Assembly: GCA_900757495.1 (NCBI GenBank) | Contig: CAAENX010000028.1 | Span: forward strand, 1-38,291 | Length of the DNA stretch: 38,291 bases | Source of the DNA: an uncultured Collinsella sp. | GTDB taxonomy: Bacteria > Actinomycetota > Coriobacteriia > Coriobacteriales > Coriobacteriaceae | Reading direction: 5' to 3' | Part shown: piece by piece, positions 23,729-32,180 of the stretch | Layout of the letters: the number at the start of each line of letters is the position of its first letter | How positions within the stretch are numbered: position 1 is the stretch's first letter | The notes under the pieces: generated by a model | Told to the model about the DNA's origin: nothing | Databases searched by the model: none | The model's input: the letters and a program-made list of their open reading frames with translations, nothing else | Translations under genes and position numbers: made by a program

Positions 23729-24091
23729 ATGCCCCAGGAAATCAAGATTGACGGCATCGGTATTTCGCCCGATGTTCTGACCGCCATCGTCTCGCGCGCC
23801 GTGTCGGATGTCGAGGGCATCGCCTCCGTTGGCGTCAAGGACCTTGCCACCAACCTTGTCTCCATGATGCTCTCGTCCAAGGCCCCGGCTTCCGAGCCGG
23901 CGGTCGAGGCCGAGGTCGTCGGCGACAAGCTCGCACTCACCGTGCGTGTCGTGGTGTTCTTTGGCTATCCGTTCAAGAAACTCGCCGAGGCCGTTCGCGC
24001 CGCCGTGGTCGCCGCCATCGATGCTCAGGTGGGCGTCGAGGTCGAGCGCGTTGACGTTTGCATCGACGGCCTCGTTTTCCCCAAGGAGTAA
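23729..24091 (+). CDS. Asp23/Gls24 family envelope stress protein
   Basis: A 120-residue protein of the Asp23/Gls24 family (DUF322), common in Gram-positive bacteria between efp and nusB. It starts PQEIKIDGIGISPDVLTAIVSRAVSDVEGIASV, which is the family's N-terminal pattern, and ends with VERVDVCIDGLVF. There is no signal peptide or membrane segment. Members have been linked to cell-envelope or alkaline stress; the molecular role is unknown. The start has AGGAGG upstream, and nusB begins three bases after its stop. Confidence 0.88.
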   Translation: MPQEIKIDGIGISPDVLTAIVSRAVSDVEGIASVGVKDLATNLVSMMLSSKAPASEPAVEAEVVGDKLALTVRVVVFFGYPFKKLAEAVRAAVVAAIDAQVGVEVERVDVCIDGLVFPKE

Positions 24092-24094
24092 CCT

Positions 24095-24682
24095 TTGAGC
24101 CTTAAGGTTTATCGCGGGCGCACGCTTGCCCGCAGTCAGGCGCTGCAGCTGCTGTTCCAGGCCGAGGCCACGGACAGTCCGCTCGAGCGCGTCCTCGAGG
24201 GCGATTTCCTGATCTCGAAGGGTCCCCTCGACCCCTATGCGCTGGAGCTTTGCCGTGGTGCCTACGAGCATATCGATCGCATCGACTGTGCCCTCCGCGC
24301 CGTCGCCAAGAACTGGGATCTTATGCGCATGCCCGGCGCCGACCGCAACCTGCTGCGTATCGCCGTCTACGAGATGCGCTTCCTCACCGACGAGGAGGTC
24401 TCGGACGCTATTGTTATCAACGAGGCCGTCGAAATCGCTAAGGCTTATGGCACCGACCAGTCCGCATCGTTTGTCAACGGCGTGCTGGGCAAGATCGCTC
24501 GCAGCGAGGAGCTGCCGGGTGAGAATTTGTACCAAGAGCTGTTGGCCGAGGATCGCGCTCGCGAGGAGGCACAGGCTGCCGAGGCGGCCGCAAAGGTCGC
24601 TGCCGCTCAGGCTGCCGCCGGTGTACTTGCCGAGGATCCGGACGCTGCTGAGGCCGTCGAGGCCGGCTCCGTCGAGGAGTAG
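24095..24682 (+). CDS. nusB: Transcription antitermination factor NusB
   Basis: Binds the boxA RNA with NusE/S10 in rRNA antitermination. The helical core (about 9-150) carries the family's RxLARSQALQLLFQ start, and NLLRIAVYEMRFL and INEAVEIAKAYG blocks. The 195-residue protein has an Ala/Glu-rich tail of about 40 residues beyond the usual end. It starts with TTG at 24095, supported by AAGGAG five bases upstream. xseB starts two bases after the stop, so the two are coupled. Confidence 0.93.
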   Translation: MSLKVYRGRTLARSQALQLLFQAEATDSPLERVLEGDFLISKGPLDPYALELCRGAYEHIDRIDCALRAVAKNWDLMRMPGADRNLLRIAVYEMRFLTDEEVSDAIVINEAVEIAKAYGTDQSASFVNGVLGKIARSEELPGENLYQELLAEDRAREEAQAAEAAAKVAAAQAAAGVLAEDPDAAEAVEAGSVEE

Positions 24683-24684
24683 CC

Positions 24685-24951
24685 ATGCCAGAGGGTTCCG
24701 TCCGCAACTTCGATGAGATCTCGGATCGCCTGGACCAGATCATCGCTACCGTTCGCTCCAAGGATACGTCCCTGGAGCGTTCGCTCGATTTGTTAGACGA
24801 GGCGATTGAGCTCGGCTCCCGTGCGGTCGATATGGTCGACAAGTTTGAGCTGACGCCGCGTGAGGCCGACAAGCTCGAGCAGGAATACGATGAGGATGCG
24901 GCAAACGAGTCCCAAGATAGACAGGCTGCATCCCCGGATACGAATGGTTGA
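24685..24951 (+). CDS. xseB: Exodeoxyribonuclease VII small subunit
   Basis: Small helical subunit that joins XseA in the exonuclease VII complex degrading single-stranded DNA. The 88-residue protein has the family's pattern (FDEISDRLDQIIATV, then SLERSLDLLDEAIELG) and a hydrophilic acidic tail. The large subunit gene is not in the window; it is often adjacent elsewhere, so it must lie outside this segment if present. The stop overlaps the next start. Confidence 0.88.
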   Translation: MPEGSVRNFDEISDRLDQIIATVRSKDTSLERSLDLLDEAIELGSRAVDMVDKFELTPREADKLEQEYDEDAANESQDRQAASPDTNG

Positions 24952-25763
24952 TGGCATTCATGAAACGCGTGCGTCTCGATGACGAACTGATTTCACAGGG
25001 CATCTGCGCCGATCGCGCGGATGCCCTTCGCACTCTTATGGCCGGCTTGGTCTCGAGCGGCGGTGAGCGTTTGACCTCTCCGGGACTCAAGGTGACGCCG
25101 GGCCTGCCGCTGCATGTTAAGGGTCGTATTCCGTACGTTGGGCGCGGCGGCCTTAAGCTTGAGGGTGCGCTCGATGCGTTTTGTATCGATCCCACGGGCC
25201 TTGCCTGCCTGGACGTAGGCTGCTCTACCGGCGGCTTTACCGATTGCCTGCTCAAGCGCGGTGCTGCGACTGTTGTCTCGGTCGACGTGGGCCGTGCTCA
25301 GTTCGACTGGTCGCTTCGCCAGGACGATCGCGTGACGCTGCACGAGCGCACGAATGTGACGCAGCTGCCTGAGCTCGGCTACGGCGGCGCTATCGACCTG
25401 GCCGTGTGCGACGTGTCGTTTACGAGCATCGCGAACATCATCGACGCCGTGCTGGCGTGCCTGACGCCGACGGGGTCGTTCTGCACGCTCGTGAAGCCGC
25501 AGTTTGAGGCTCCGGCAGCGCTGGTGGGCGAGGGCGGTATCGTGACAGATCCTGTTGTCCGCCACGATACGCTCGTGGCGGCTATTGAGCTCTTTGCCGC
25601 CAAGGGCCTGTTCCCGCTTGACGTGTGCGTGTCGCCCATCCATGGCGCCAAGGGCAACGTGGAGTTTTTCCTGTACGGCACGAGGTTTGCCCCCAGCGAG
25701 CGCTCCGATGACGAGTTGCAATCCCAGGTATCGGCTTTGAGCGAGAAAGCTGCAACGCTATGA
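24951..25763 (+). CDS. TlyA family rRNA 2'-O-methyltransferase
   Basis: Methylates cytidines in 16S and 23S rRNA in relatives such as mycobacterial TlyA. The 270-residue protein has an N-terminal S4 domain (about 1-65) and an RrmJ/FtsJ methyltransferase domain. The SAM site is LDVGCSTGGFTDCLL. The catalytic Lys-Asp-Lys-Glu tetrad is plausible: Lys in GGLKLEG, Asp in VCDVSF, Lys in LVKPQFE and Glu in NVEFFLY. The start could be 24951 (ATG overlapping the xseB stop) or 24960 (MKRVRLDDEL), which looks more family-like. The nadK start overlaps the stop (ATGA). Confidence 0.9.
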   Translation: MAFMKRVRLDDELISQGICADRADALRTLMAGLVSSGGERLTSPGLKVTPGLPLHVKGRIPYVGRGGLKLEGALDAFCIDPTGLACLDVGCSTGGFTDCLLKRGAATVVSVDVGRAQFDWSLRQDDRVTLHERTNVTQLPELGYGGAIDLAVCDVSFTSIANIIDAVLACLTPTGSFCTLVKPQFEAPAALVGEGGIVTDPVVRHDTLVAAIELFAAKGLFPLDVCVSPIHGAKGNVEFFLYGTRFAPSERSDDELQSQVSALSEKAATL

Positions 25764-26620
25764 AGGTCTTTCTGGTTCCCAATTACTACAAGCAAGAGGC
25801 GGTCGAGAGCGGCCTGATGCTCGAGCTCTGGCTGACGCGCCAAGGCTACGAGGTCGCTTGGGCTGCCGACCAGCGCTCCAAGATCCAGAGTACGCCCGAC
25901 GTGGATGGTGCCGACCTTGTCATCACGCTCGGCGGCGACGGCACGCTGCTGCGCGCCGCCCGCATCCTCAACTATCGAGAGATTCCTATTCTGGGTCTTT
26001 CCTATGGTCACCTGGGCTTTTTGACGGCGGCTAGTCCCGAGGAACGCGACATTTTGAAGGTTGTGAGCGACGCGCTGTCCGGTGAGCTCCATGTGAGTCG
26101 TCGCGCCACGATCGCTGCAGATATCGTTTCCGTGCGTGAGGACGGCTCGAAGGACGTCGTGCGTTCGTTCGCCCTTAACGACATGGCGCTCACGCGCGGG
26201 CCGCTTTCCGATATGGTCGAGTTCGACATTACCGTGTCGGGCCACCATATCGATCGCTTGCGCGGCGATGGTGTGGTCGTGTCTACGGCAACTGGTTCCA
26301 CGGGCTATGCCCTCAGTGCCGGCGGTCCTATCGTGAGCCCGGATTACACGGGCATGGTCTGCGTGCCTATCGCGCCGCATACTATTCAGGCCCGTGCCTT
26401 TTTGACCTCGCCGAGCGATGTCGTTGAGATCTTTATGTCTGACGACCGCCCGAGTATGCCTGCTATTGCCATCGACGGGCAGTTTATTACCTGCGATGGC
26501 ACCGTCGAGAGCGTGGCCGTACGCCGCGGTCCCGGCGATGTGCTGCTGCTCGACTATGGCCCTGAGAGCTTCTACAACTCGGTAAGCCGCGTGTTCTACG
26601 GAGTTCGCCATGATCGATGA
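25760..26620 (+). CDS. nadK: NAD kinase
   Basis: Makes NADP from NAD and ATP or polyphosphate. The 286-residue protein has the GGDGT motif at 58-62 and the glycine-rich block DGVVVSTATGSTGYALSAGG. The NE/D motif reads ALNDMAL. It is of normal length. It overlaps the tlyA stop by four bases and recN by eleven, so it is in the middle of the tlyA-nadK-recN operon. Confidence 0.96.
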   Translation: MKVFLVPNYYKQEAVESGLMLELWLTRQGYEVAWAADQRSKIQSTPDVDGADLVITLGGDGTLLRAARILNYREIPILGLSYGHLGFLTAASPEERDILKVVSDALSGELHVSRRATIAADIVSVREDGSKDVVRSFALNDMALTRGPLSDMVEFDITVSGHHIDRLRGDGVVVSTATGSTGYALSAGGPIVSPDYTGMVCVPIAPHTIQARAFLTSPSDVVEIFMSDDRPSMPAIAIDGQFITCDGTVESVAVRRGPGDVLLLDYGPESFYNSVSRVFYGVRHDR

Positions 26621-28238
26621 GCTGCAGGTTTCAAACATTGCGCTCATTCGCGAGGCGACGCTGGTGCCCAGCGCGGGCCTAACTGTCCTGACCGGCGAGA
26701 CCGGCGCCGGCAAGACTGCGCTGCTCTCGGCGCTTAAGCTCATTTTGGGCGAGCGCGCGGATTCTTCGACCGTGCGCGAGGGCGAGGCGCTTGCGAGCGT
26801 CGAGGCGCGCTTGTTCGATGGCCCGCACGACACGGAGGGCTTCACCGTGCAGCGCAGCCTTTCCGCCGAGGGCCGCAGCCGCGTCAAGATTGACGGCCGC
26901 ATCGCCAGCGTCCGCGAGCTTTCCGAGCGCGTCGGCGTGATGATGGATCTGTGCGGCCAGCACGAGCATCAGCGCCTGCTCGATCCGGCACATCATGTTG
27001 CCATGGTCGATGCCTGGGCTGGTCGCTCTGCGCTCGAGGCGCTGGAAAAGTACCGTGTCTGCTTTAAGGCGTCGCGTACGGCTGCCAAGGAGGTCCGTCG
27101 CGTAGAGGAGGCGTCGCGTGCGCAGGGGAGTCGCGTCGAGGAGGCGCGCTTCGCCCTGGAGCGTATCGCTGATGTCGACCCCAAGCCGGGTGAGTATGAG
27201 GAGCTCGAGGAGCTGCTGCCGCGCTCGGAGCATGCCGAGGTGCTGGTGGCCACGGCTAACGAAGCCCATACATCGATTGCCGCCGAAGGGGGAGCGCTCG
27301 ATGCCGTGAACAGCGCCGTGGCCGAGCTTTCACGCATGACGACCGTTGACCGCAAGCTAGGCGACATCGCCGATGCCCTTTCGGATGCCTGCATCTCACT
27401 CGAGGATTGCGCCAACGAGTTGCGTGCCTATCGCGATGGGGTCGCCTTCGATCCGCGCGAGCTGGCTCGTATGCGCGAGCGCTATTCCGACCTCAAGGGT
27501 CTGCTGCGTCAGTGGGGTCCCACCATGGACGACGTGTTTGCCATGCGCGATCGCTCGCAAGAGCTGTTGTCGCTGGTAGACGATGGTGATGAGCAGATCA
27601 AGAAGGCGCGCGAAGCGCTTGGCGCGGCGGAGCGCGAACTTTTCGCCGCTGCCAAGGCGCTTAAGCGTGCACGCAATACGGCAGCCCCGCGTTTTTGTCA
27701 CGAGGTGGGTCGTCAGATGGCACGCCTGGAGATGGGCGGTGCTGAGCTGGTCTGGGAGTCCCGCGATCTTCCTCGCGCTGAGTGGACACCCGCGGGTCCT
27801 TCGAGCTATGAGCTGCTGTATCGCAGCGGCGCCGGCTTGACGCCGCGTCCCTTGCGCCGCATTGCCTCGGGCGGCGAGCTGAGCCGCGTCATGCTGGCGA
27901 GCAAGGTTGTCCTCGGTAATGCCGACGGCGTTGACACGCTGGTATTTGATGAGGTCGATGCCGGTGTCGGCGGCTCTACGGCTCGTGCTCTTGCTGGTGT
28001 GCTGGCCGATCTTGCCGCTACGCATCAGGTCATCGTCGTAACGCATCTGGCGCAGGTTGCGGTCATGGCCGACAAGCATTACGTGGTGAGCAAGGAACCC
28101 GGGGACGTTCCTCAGACGCATCTGGATGAGGTGACTGGCGATGCCCGTACCGCCGAGATCGCCCGCATGCTGAGCGGCGATCAATCGGAGGCAAGTCTAG
28201 CGCATGCCAGGCAGATGCTGGAAGAAGCTCGAGGCTAG
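26610..28238 (+). CDS. recN: DNA repair protein RecN
   Basis: An SMC-like ATPase for double-strand break repair, 542 residues. Walker A is GETGAGKT at 29-36. The long coiled coil (about 150-370) is present. The signature IASGGELSRVMLASK and Walker B TLVFDEVDAGVGG are intact, as is the D-loop-like region before VTHLAQVA. The start follows GGAG and overlaps nadK by eleven bases. A hairpin follows at 28254-28290. Confidence 0.95.
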   Translation: MIDELQVSNIALIREATLVPSAGLTVLTGETGAGKTALLSALKLILGERADSSTVREGEALASVEARLFDGPHDTEGFTVQRSLSAEGRSRVKIDGRIASVRELSERVGVMMDLCGQHEHQRLLDPAHHVAMVDAWAGRSALEALEKYRVCFKASRTAAKEVRRVEEASRAQGSRVEEARFALERIADVDPKPGEYEELEELLPRSEHAEVLVATANEAHTSIAAEGGALDAVNSAVAELSRMTTVDRKLGDIADALSDACISLEDCANELRAYRDGVAFDPRELARMRERYSDLKGLLRQWGPTMDDVFAMRDRSQELLSLVDDGDEQIKKAREALGAAERELFAAAKALKRARNTAAPRFCHEVGRQMARLEMGGAELVWESRDLPRAEWTPAGPSSYELLYRSGAGLTPRPLRRIASGGELSRVMLASKVVLGNADGVDTLVFDEVDAGVGGSTARALAGVLADLAATHQVIVVTHLAQVAVMADKHYVVSKEPGDVPQTHLDEVTGDARTAEIARMLSGDQSEASLAHARQMLEEARG

Positions 28239-28253
28239 GCCGTATCAGCGGTG

Positions 28254-28290
28254 TTGGTGGGGCAAAACCTACTGATATTTTGTCCCACCA
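28254..28290 (+). terminator. Stem-loop after recN
   Basis: TGGTGGGGCAAAA (28255-28267) pairs with TTTTGTCCCACCA (28278-28290), with one G-U pair and a ten-base loop. There is no long T-run after it, so its terminator role is uncertain. It may end the recN message or protect it. Confidence 0.4.
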
Positions 28291-28312
28291 CGTGCTTGTA
28301 TGGCCCAAGTGT

Positions 28313-28470
28313 CACAAAACTATGCCGGTTTACTACGATGAATCGGCATAGCTCGAGCACGGCTAAAATTGCAAAAAGAAAACCGTAGGTAGAACGCCTG
28401 CGGTTTTCTTTTAAAACGCGATGTGGACGCATAGTCCGATTTCATCTTAGTAAACCGGCATAGTTTTGTG
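28313..28470. repeat. 158-bp element with 23-bp perfect terminal inverted repeats (MITE-like)
   Basis: The arms at 28313-28335 and 28448-28470 are perfect reverse complements over 23 bases. Inside, CTATGCCG near the left arm is also complemented by CGGCATAG at about 28344-28351, so the left half can fold on its own. The middle holds a strong bidirectional terminator. No target-site duplication is evident. It encodes no protein. Confidence 0.7.
28374..28412. terminator. Bidirectional rho-independent terminator between recN and the RpiR gene
   Basis: AAAAGAAAACCG and CGGTTTTCTTTT pair with an inner TAGG/CCTG pairing and a short loop. The A and T runs flank it on both sides, so it should stop recN transcription from the left and the RpiR gene from the right. 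Confidence 0.85.
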
Positions 28471-28500
28471 GGAACGGTACATAACGACCCCTGCTAAAAC

Positions 28501-29358
28501 CTACTCCACGACCTTATCCGGCTGGATGAGCTCCTCGTAGTAGCTGATGTGCTCTCGGGCGTCCTCGATTTCGGGCAGCAGGAAGTTGTAGATGACCTCT
28601 ATGATCATCGTGGCGCTCATCTTGGAGAACGCGAAGTCGCCCGTTGTCAGCAGTGCCTCGTGATTGACGGTATTAAAGGTGTAGTCGGCTAGGCGCGCAA
28701 GCGGAGATTTGCTGTCGCTGCTGATGACGACCACGGTGGCGCCGCAGTCGCGAGCCGCTTTTGCCATGCGATTCAAACGGCGCGACTTGCCGGAGTTCGA
28801 AATCAGCACGATAACGTCGCCGGGGCGCAACGTGAGCGCGAAACCAATCGAGGTCTCGCTGATGGTGCTTGCCATGCAGCGCAGGCCCAGCTGCGAAAAC
28901 TTAAACGTCGCGTCGAGCGCGACCGCGTTCGTATTGCCCACGGCGGCGAACTCAATAACGCCGGCATTCTTAAGCGCGTGTACAACTGCGGCCAACGTGT
29001 CGTGATCAATGCCGTCGATGGTCGCATTAAGCTCACTCACCTTGGCAGCCAAGATATTCTTTAGGCTCTGCTCCATGCAGTCGAGCGAGACCTCGTCGGT
29101 CACGCCCTCGTTGCGTTGACTCTCCAGATCGCGCGCCAACGAAAACTGAAAGCTGCGGAAGCTGCCAAAGCCCAGCTTGCGGCAGAAGCGCGAGACGGTT
29201 GCCTCGGATGTGGCGGCGGCACGCGAAAGTTGGGCGGCCGTCAGACGCGGCGCCTCGGACTGGTGCTCCAATATATAGTCGACAATGCGCTGCTCGGATC
29301 CACTATATCCCTGATGAGTGCTAATAAGGGAAAGCGCGCTCTTGCTGCTATCAGTCAT
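28501..29358 (-). CDS. MurR/RpiR family transcriptional regulator
   Basis: A 285-residue regulator. The N-terminal helix-turn-helix (about 20-75) includes LTAAQLSRAAATSEATVSRFCRKLGF, the RpiR pattern. The C-terminal SIS domain (about 115-260) has the sugar-phosphate-binding VAVGNTNA and LISNSGKSRRLNR blocks. The family senses phosphosugars. It is divergent from the fructose-type PTS gene, which it likely controls. I choose the ATG at 29358, with AGGAGCC upstream, over an upstream in-frame ATG at 29406. A TATACT -10 lies at 29412-29407 on its strand. Confidence 0.9.
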   Translation of the reverse strand: MTDSSKSALSLISTHQGYSGSEQRIVDYILEHQSEAPRLTAAQLSRAAATSEATVSRFCRKLGFGSFRSFQFSLARDLESQRNEGVTDEVSLDCMEQSLKNILAAKVSELNATIDGIDHDTLAAVVHALKNAGVIEFAAVGNTNAVALDATFKFSQLGLRCMASTISETSIGFALTLRPGDVIVLISNSGKSRRLNRMAKAARDCGATVVVISSDSKSPLARLADYTFNTVNHEALLTTGDFAFSKMSATMIIEVIYNFLLPEIEDAREHISYYEELIQPDKVVE

Positions 29359-29406
29359 GGATGGCTCCTGGTTGGCATGAAAATCGGACTTGTTTTTCAA
29401 TGCCAT

Positions 29407-29412
29407 AGTATA
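29407..29412 (-). promoter_or_regulatory. -10 box of the RpiR gene
   Basis: TATACT on the minus strand, about 50 bases upstream of the chosen start; the -35 is weak (TATCTT at 17 bases). Confidence 0.35.
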
Positions 29413-29488
29413 CGGGCATTTTCAATTACAAGATACACTTTGCCGTTTCAAGTGTTGATGGTAAACTTTCACCTACCGTTTACGGTTA

Positions 29489-29503
29489 TGAAAGAACCTT
29501 TCA
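29489..29503. promoter_or_regulatory. Candidate operator between the RpiR gene and fruA
   Basis: TGAAAGAACCTTTCA is a palindrome with six-base arms (TGAAAG/CTTTCA) and a three-base centre. A further inverted repeat, GTAAAC/GTTTAC, lies just upstream at 29461-29483. It is in the 272-base divergent gap. I infer that it is a regulator site; the same arms occur upstream of the second kinase at 35441-35468. Confidence 0.35.
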
Positions 29504-29630
29504 CCGGAGAATTGCGCCTTGTCTCTTCTCACGCGGACGGTAGGTTGGTATCTTTCAAGTGTGGAAAAACGCGCATGGAAGCGCGTGTAGGGGAGCGCCT
29601 GCGGGCGCAGTACTCAAGAAGGAGGGACAC

Positions 29631-31634
29631 ATGGCTAAGTTTGACATCATCGCCGCCACCGGTTGCCCGACCGGCATCGCGCACACCTTCATGGCGAAGG
29701 AGGCGCTGGAGAAGGCAGCTGCCGAGCGCGGTCTGACCATTAAGGTCGAGACCCATGGCCAGGTCGGTGTCGAGAACGAGCTCACCAAGAGCGAGATCGC
29801 TGGTGCCAAGGCCGTCGTCGTCGCAGCCGACAAGGATGTCCAGGCGGAGCGTTTCGCCGGTAAGCCCATGGTTTCCGTTGGTGTTTCCAAGGCCCTGTCC
29901 GTCGAGGCTGCCGGCAAGCTGATCGACCGCGCACTCGCCGCCAAGGGCGACGACACGGTTGCGGCTGCTGCCGATGTCGAGGATGAGGTCGAGGAGAAGG
30001 AGTCCATCGGCCACGTCATCTATAAGCACCTCATGAACGGCGTCAGCCACATGCTGGTCTTCGTCGTCGCCGGTGGTGTTCTGACCGCTGTTTCGTTCCT
30101 GTGGGGCATCACGTCCTTTGATTCGACGGCTGCCGACTACAACAGCTTTGCCGCGATGCTCAAGATCATCGGCGGCATTGCCATGAACCTCATGGTTCCG
30201 GTGCTTTCCGCCTACATCGCCGAGTCCATCGGCAAGCGCCCGGCACTCGTCCCCGGCTTTGTTGCCGGTATGATCGCCATCCAGGGTCTGCCCGTTAACG
30301 CCGATACCGGCATGATCGACGCCGGTGGCGCCGGCGTGGGCTTTGGCTTCCTGGGCGGCATCGTCGGCGGCTTCCTCGCCGGCTATGTCATCCTGCTGCT
30401 CGAGAAGGTCTTTGCCGGTCTGCCCAAGAACCTGGACGGCCTCAAGGCTATCTTCCTGTACCCGCTGTTCTCGACCGCCATCGTCGGTCTGGTCATGCTC
30501 GGCATCTCCGGCCCCATGGCCGCCATCAACACTGCCATGATGGACTTCCTCAAGGGCCTGTCCGCCTCAGGCGCCGTTGTCCTGGGTCTTGCCATCGGCT
30601 GCATGTGCGCCTTTGACATGGGCGGCCCGGTCAACAAGGCTGCTTACGTCACCGGTACCGCTATGCTCACCGAGGCTCTCGCCGCCGGTGTCGGCACCGA
30701 CACCTACAACTTCGGCACCAACTTCATGGCTGCCGTTTCCGCCGCCTGCATCGTTCCGCCGCTGATCACCACCTTCGCCGTCGTTGTCGGCAAGAAGTAC
30801 TTCAGCCAGGAGGATCATGACGCCGGTATCGTCAACCTCATTCTTGGTTGCACCCACATCACCGAGGGCGCCATTCCGTTCATGACCAAGAACATCTGGC
30901 CCGTCATGCCCATCATGATGCTCGGTTCCTCTATCGCTTCGATCCTGACCATTATGTTCAACGTTCACGATCCGGCGCCTCACGGTGGCTTCCTGGTCCT
31001 GCCCGTTGTCGAGAACGGTCCGCTGTGGGTTCTCGCGATCCTCATCGGCGCTGTGGTCGGCGGCATCCTGTTCGTGGCCTTCAAGAAGTACGACTTCGAG
31101 AAGAACCAGAAGGCCACTCCTGCAGCCAAGCCGGTTGAGGCCCCCAAGGCCGCTGCCGTCGAGGCTCCCAAGACCGAGGCTTCCGACTTCGTGAAGGTCG
31201 AGAACGTCTTTGTCGCCGAGGACTTCGCTTCTCGTGACGAGGCCCTGAGCTTTGTCTCCAACCAGGCCGTTAAGGCCGGTATCGCCGGCGATGCCGACGC
31301 CGTGATGAACGCCTTCCTGGCCCGCGAGGCCGAGGGCACCACGGGCATGATGGAGGGCTTCGCCATTCCGCATGCCAAGTCCGACGCCATCACCGAGGCT
31401 GCCGTCATCGTCGTCAAGGACGACTCTGGCGTGACCGGTTGGGACACTATGGATGGCGCTCCCGTCAACGTTGCCATCGCCCTGCTCATCCCGGGCGCTC
31501 AGGCTGGCACCACGCATCTCAAGATCCTGTCCAAGGTCGCCGAGGCGCTTATGGACGAGGACTTCCGTGCCACCGTCAAGGGTTCCACCGACGCCGCCGA
31601 GATCGCCAAGACGATCAACGCCCGCCTGGTCTAA
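29631..31634 (+). CDS. fruA: PTS fructose-type transporter, IIB-IIC-IIA fusion
   Basis: A 667-residue permease that takes up and phosphorylates a fructose-like sugar. The IIB domain at the N-terminus has the phospho-Cys12 in IAATGCPTGIAHTF. The IIC membrane domain (about 130-510) has ALVPGFVAGM and the MGGPVNKAAY block. The C-terminal IIA domain has the phospho-His at His581 (FAIPHAKSD). A Lys/Pro/Ala linker precedes IIA. The start follows AAGGAGGG. The order B-C-A is of the fructose/mannitol group; fructose is suggested by the nearby FruK-like kinases but not proven. A terminator follows. Confidence 0.92.
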   Translation: MAKFDIIAATGCPTGIAHTFMAKEALEKAAAERGLTIKVETHGQVGVENELTKSEIAGAKAVVVAADKDVQAERFAGKPMVSVGVSKALSVEAAGKLIDRALAAKGDDTVAAAADVEDEVEEKESIGHVIYKHLMNGVSHMLVFVVAGGVLTAVSFLWGITSFDSTAADYNSFAAMLKIIGGIAMNLMVPVLSAYIAESIGKRPALVPGFVAGMIAIQGLPVNADTGMIDAGGAGVGFGFLGGIVGGFLAGYVILLLEKVFAGLPKNLDGLKAIFLYPLFSTAIVGLVMLGISGPMAAINTAMMDFLKGLSASGAVVLGLAIGCMCAFDMGGPVNKAAYVTGTAMLTEALAAGVGTDTYNFGTNFMAAVSAACIVPPLITTFAVVVGKKYFSQEDHDAGIVNLILGCTHITEGAIPFMTKNIWPVMPIMMLGSSIASILTIMFNVHDPAPHGGFLVLPVVENGPLWVLAILIGAVVGGILFVAFKKYDFEKNQKATPAAKPVEAPKAAAVEAPKTEASDFVKVENVFVAEDFASRDEALSFVSNQAVKAGIAGDADAVMNAFLAREAEGTTGMMEGFAIPHAKSDAITEAAVIVVKDDSGVTGWDTMDGAPVNVAIALLIPGAQAGTTHLKILSKVAEALMDEDFRATVKGSTDAAEIAKTINARLV

Positions 31635-31672
31635 TTCCACGGTACGCGAATAACATCGCCCCTTGTAACAAA

Positions 31673-31706
31673 GGCGGAGACCCTCACCAGGGCCTCCGCC
31701 TTTTTC
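31673..31706 (+). terminator. Rho-independent terminator of fruA
   Basis: GGCGGAG pairs with CTCCGCC, with inner CCCT/AGGG and a small loop, followed by TTTTTC. Confidence 0.9.
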
Positions 31707-31715
31707 ATCCCCAAA

Positions 31716-31786
31716 TAAGTTGCGGTGAAATAGGGACTGTTTAAACGATTCAACCCCAAATTCAGTCCCTATTTCACCGCAACTTA
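31716..31786. repeat. 71-bp palindromic element with 24-bp perfect arms
   Basis: Arms at 31716-31739 and 31763-31786 are perfect reverse complements around a 23-base centre. It lies just downstream of the fruA terminator and encodes no protein. The inner part of the arms contains TAGGGACTG and CAGTCCCTA, resembling the GGGACAGG-type cores found in repeats of other bacteria. Confidence 0.75.
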
Positions 31787-31891
31787 CAAAAGGGTATAGA
31801 TAGACCCCATCAACTAGATCAACCAGGCGAACAAAAACTCAGCCAGAATTCCGTTCGCACGATATTGCTCTGGACCGACCGAGTTTCCGCA

Positions 31892-32043
31892 GCTTGCTCG
31901 CCCACAGGGGGCCGGGCGCGGCCAGTGAGATTTATCGCGAGTTCCGCACGAGCCGAAGAGCACTTAATGTGCTCTTCGTGCGAGCAGGACTGTAGAGCAG
32001 GAAATCTCACTGGCCGCGCCCGGCCCCCTGTGGGCGAGCAAGC
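31892..32043. repeat. 152-bp cruciform element with 42-bp perfect arms
   Basis: Arms at 31892-31933 and 32002-32043 are perfect reverse complements over 42 bases and are very G+C-rich (CCCACAGGGGGCCGGGCGCG). Within the loop, GAAGAGCAC (about 31955-31963) pairs with GTGCTCTTC, flanked by CGCAC/GTGCG. The whole element can therefore fold as one long hairpin. Overlapping reading frames exist on both strands but only because the sequence is palindromic. No target-site duplication is seen. The remaining 545-base gap between fruA and ptsH holds no gene. Confidence 0.85.
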
Positions 32044-32180
32044 GGGCGACAAACACATCTGTCCAACAATTCGTCCGAAACATAATGAAAAACCGTTTGA
32101 TGTGAGTTAATATAAACAACGTCGTGAATCTGACTCCTGCCGCATGCATGACAGGGGTTAAACACAAAAAGGAGTCAATT

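Noticed and set aside
29461..29483. Catabolite-response (cre) site upstream of fruA
   Set aside because: The GTAAAC/GTTTAC inverted repeat does not match the WTGNAANCGNWNNCW-type consensus.
31819..32110. Two small open frames on opposite strands over the large palindrome
   Set aside because: They share the same peptide words only because the DNA is a palindrome, and neither has a ribosome binding site.
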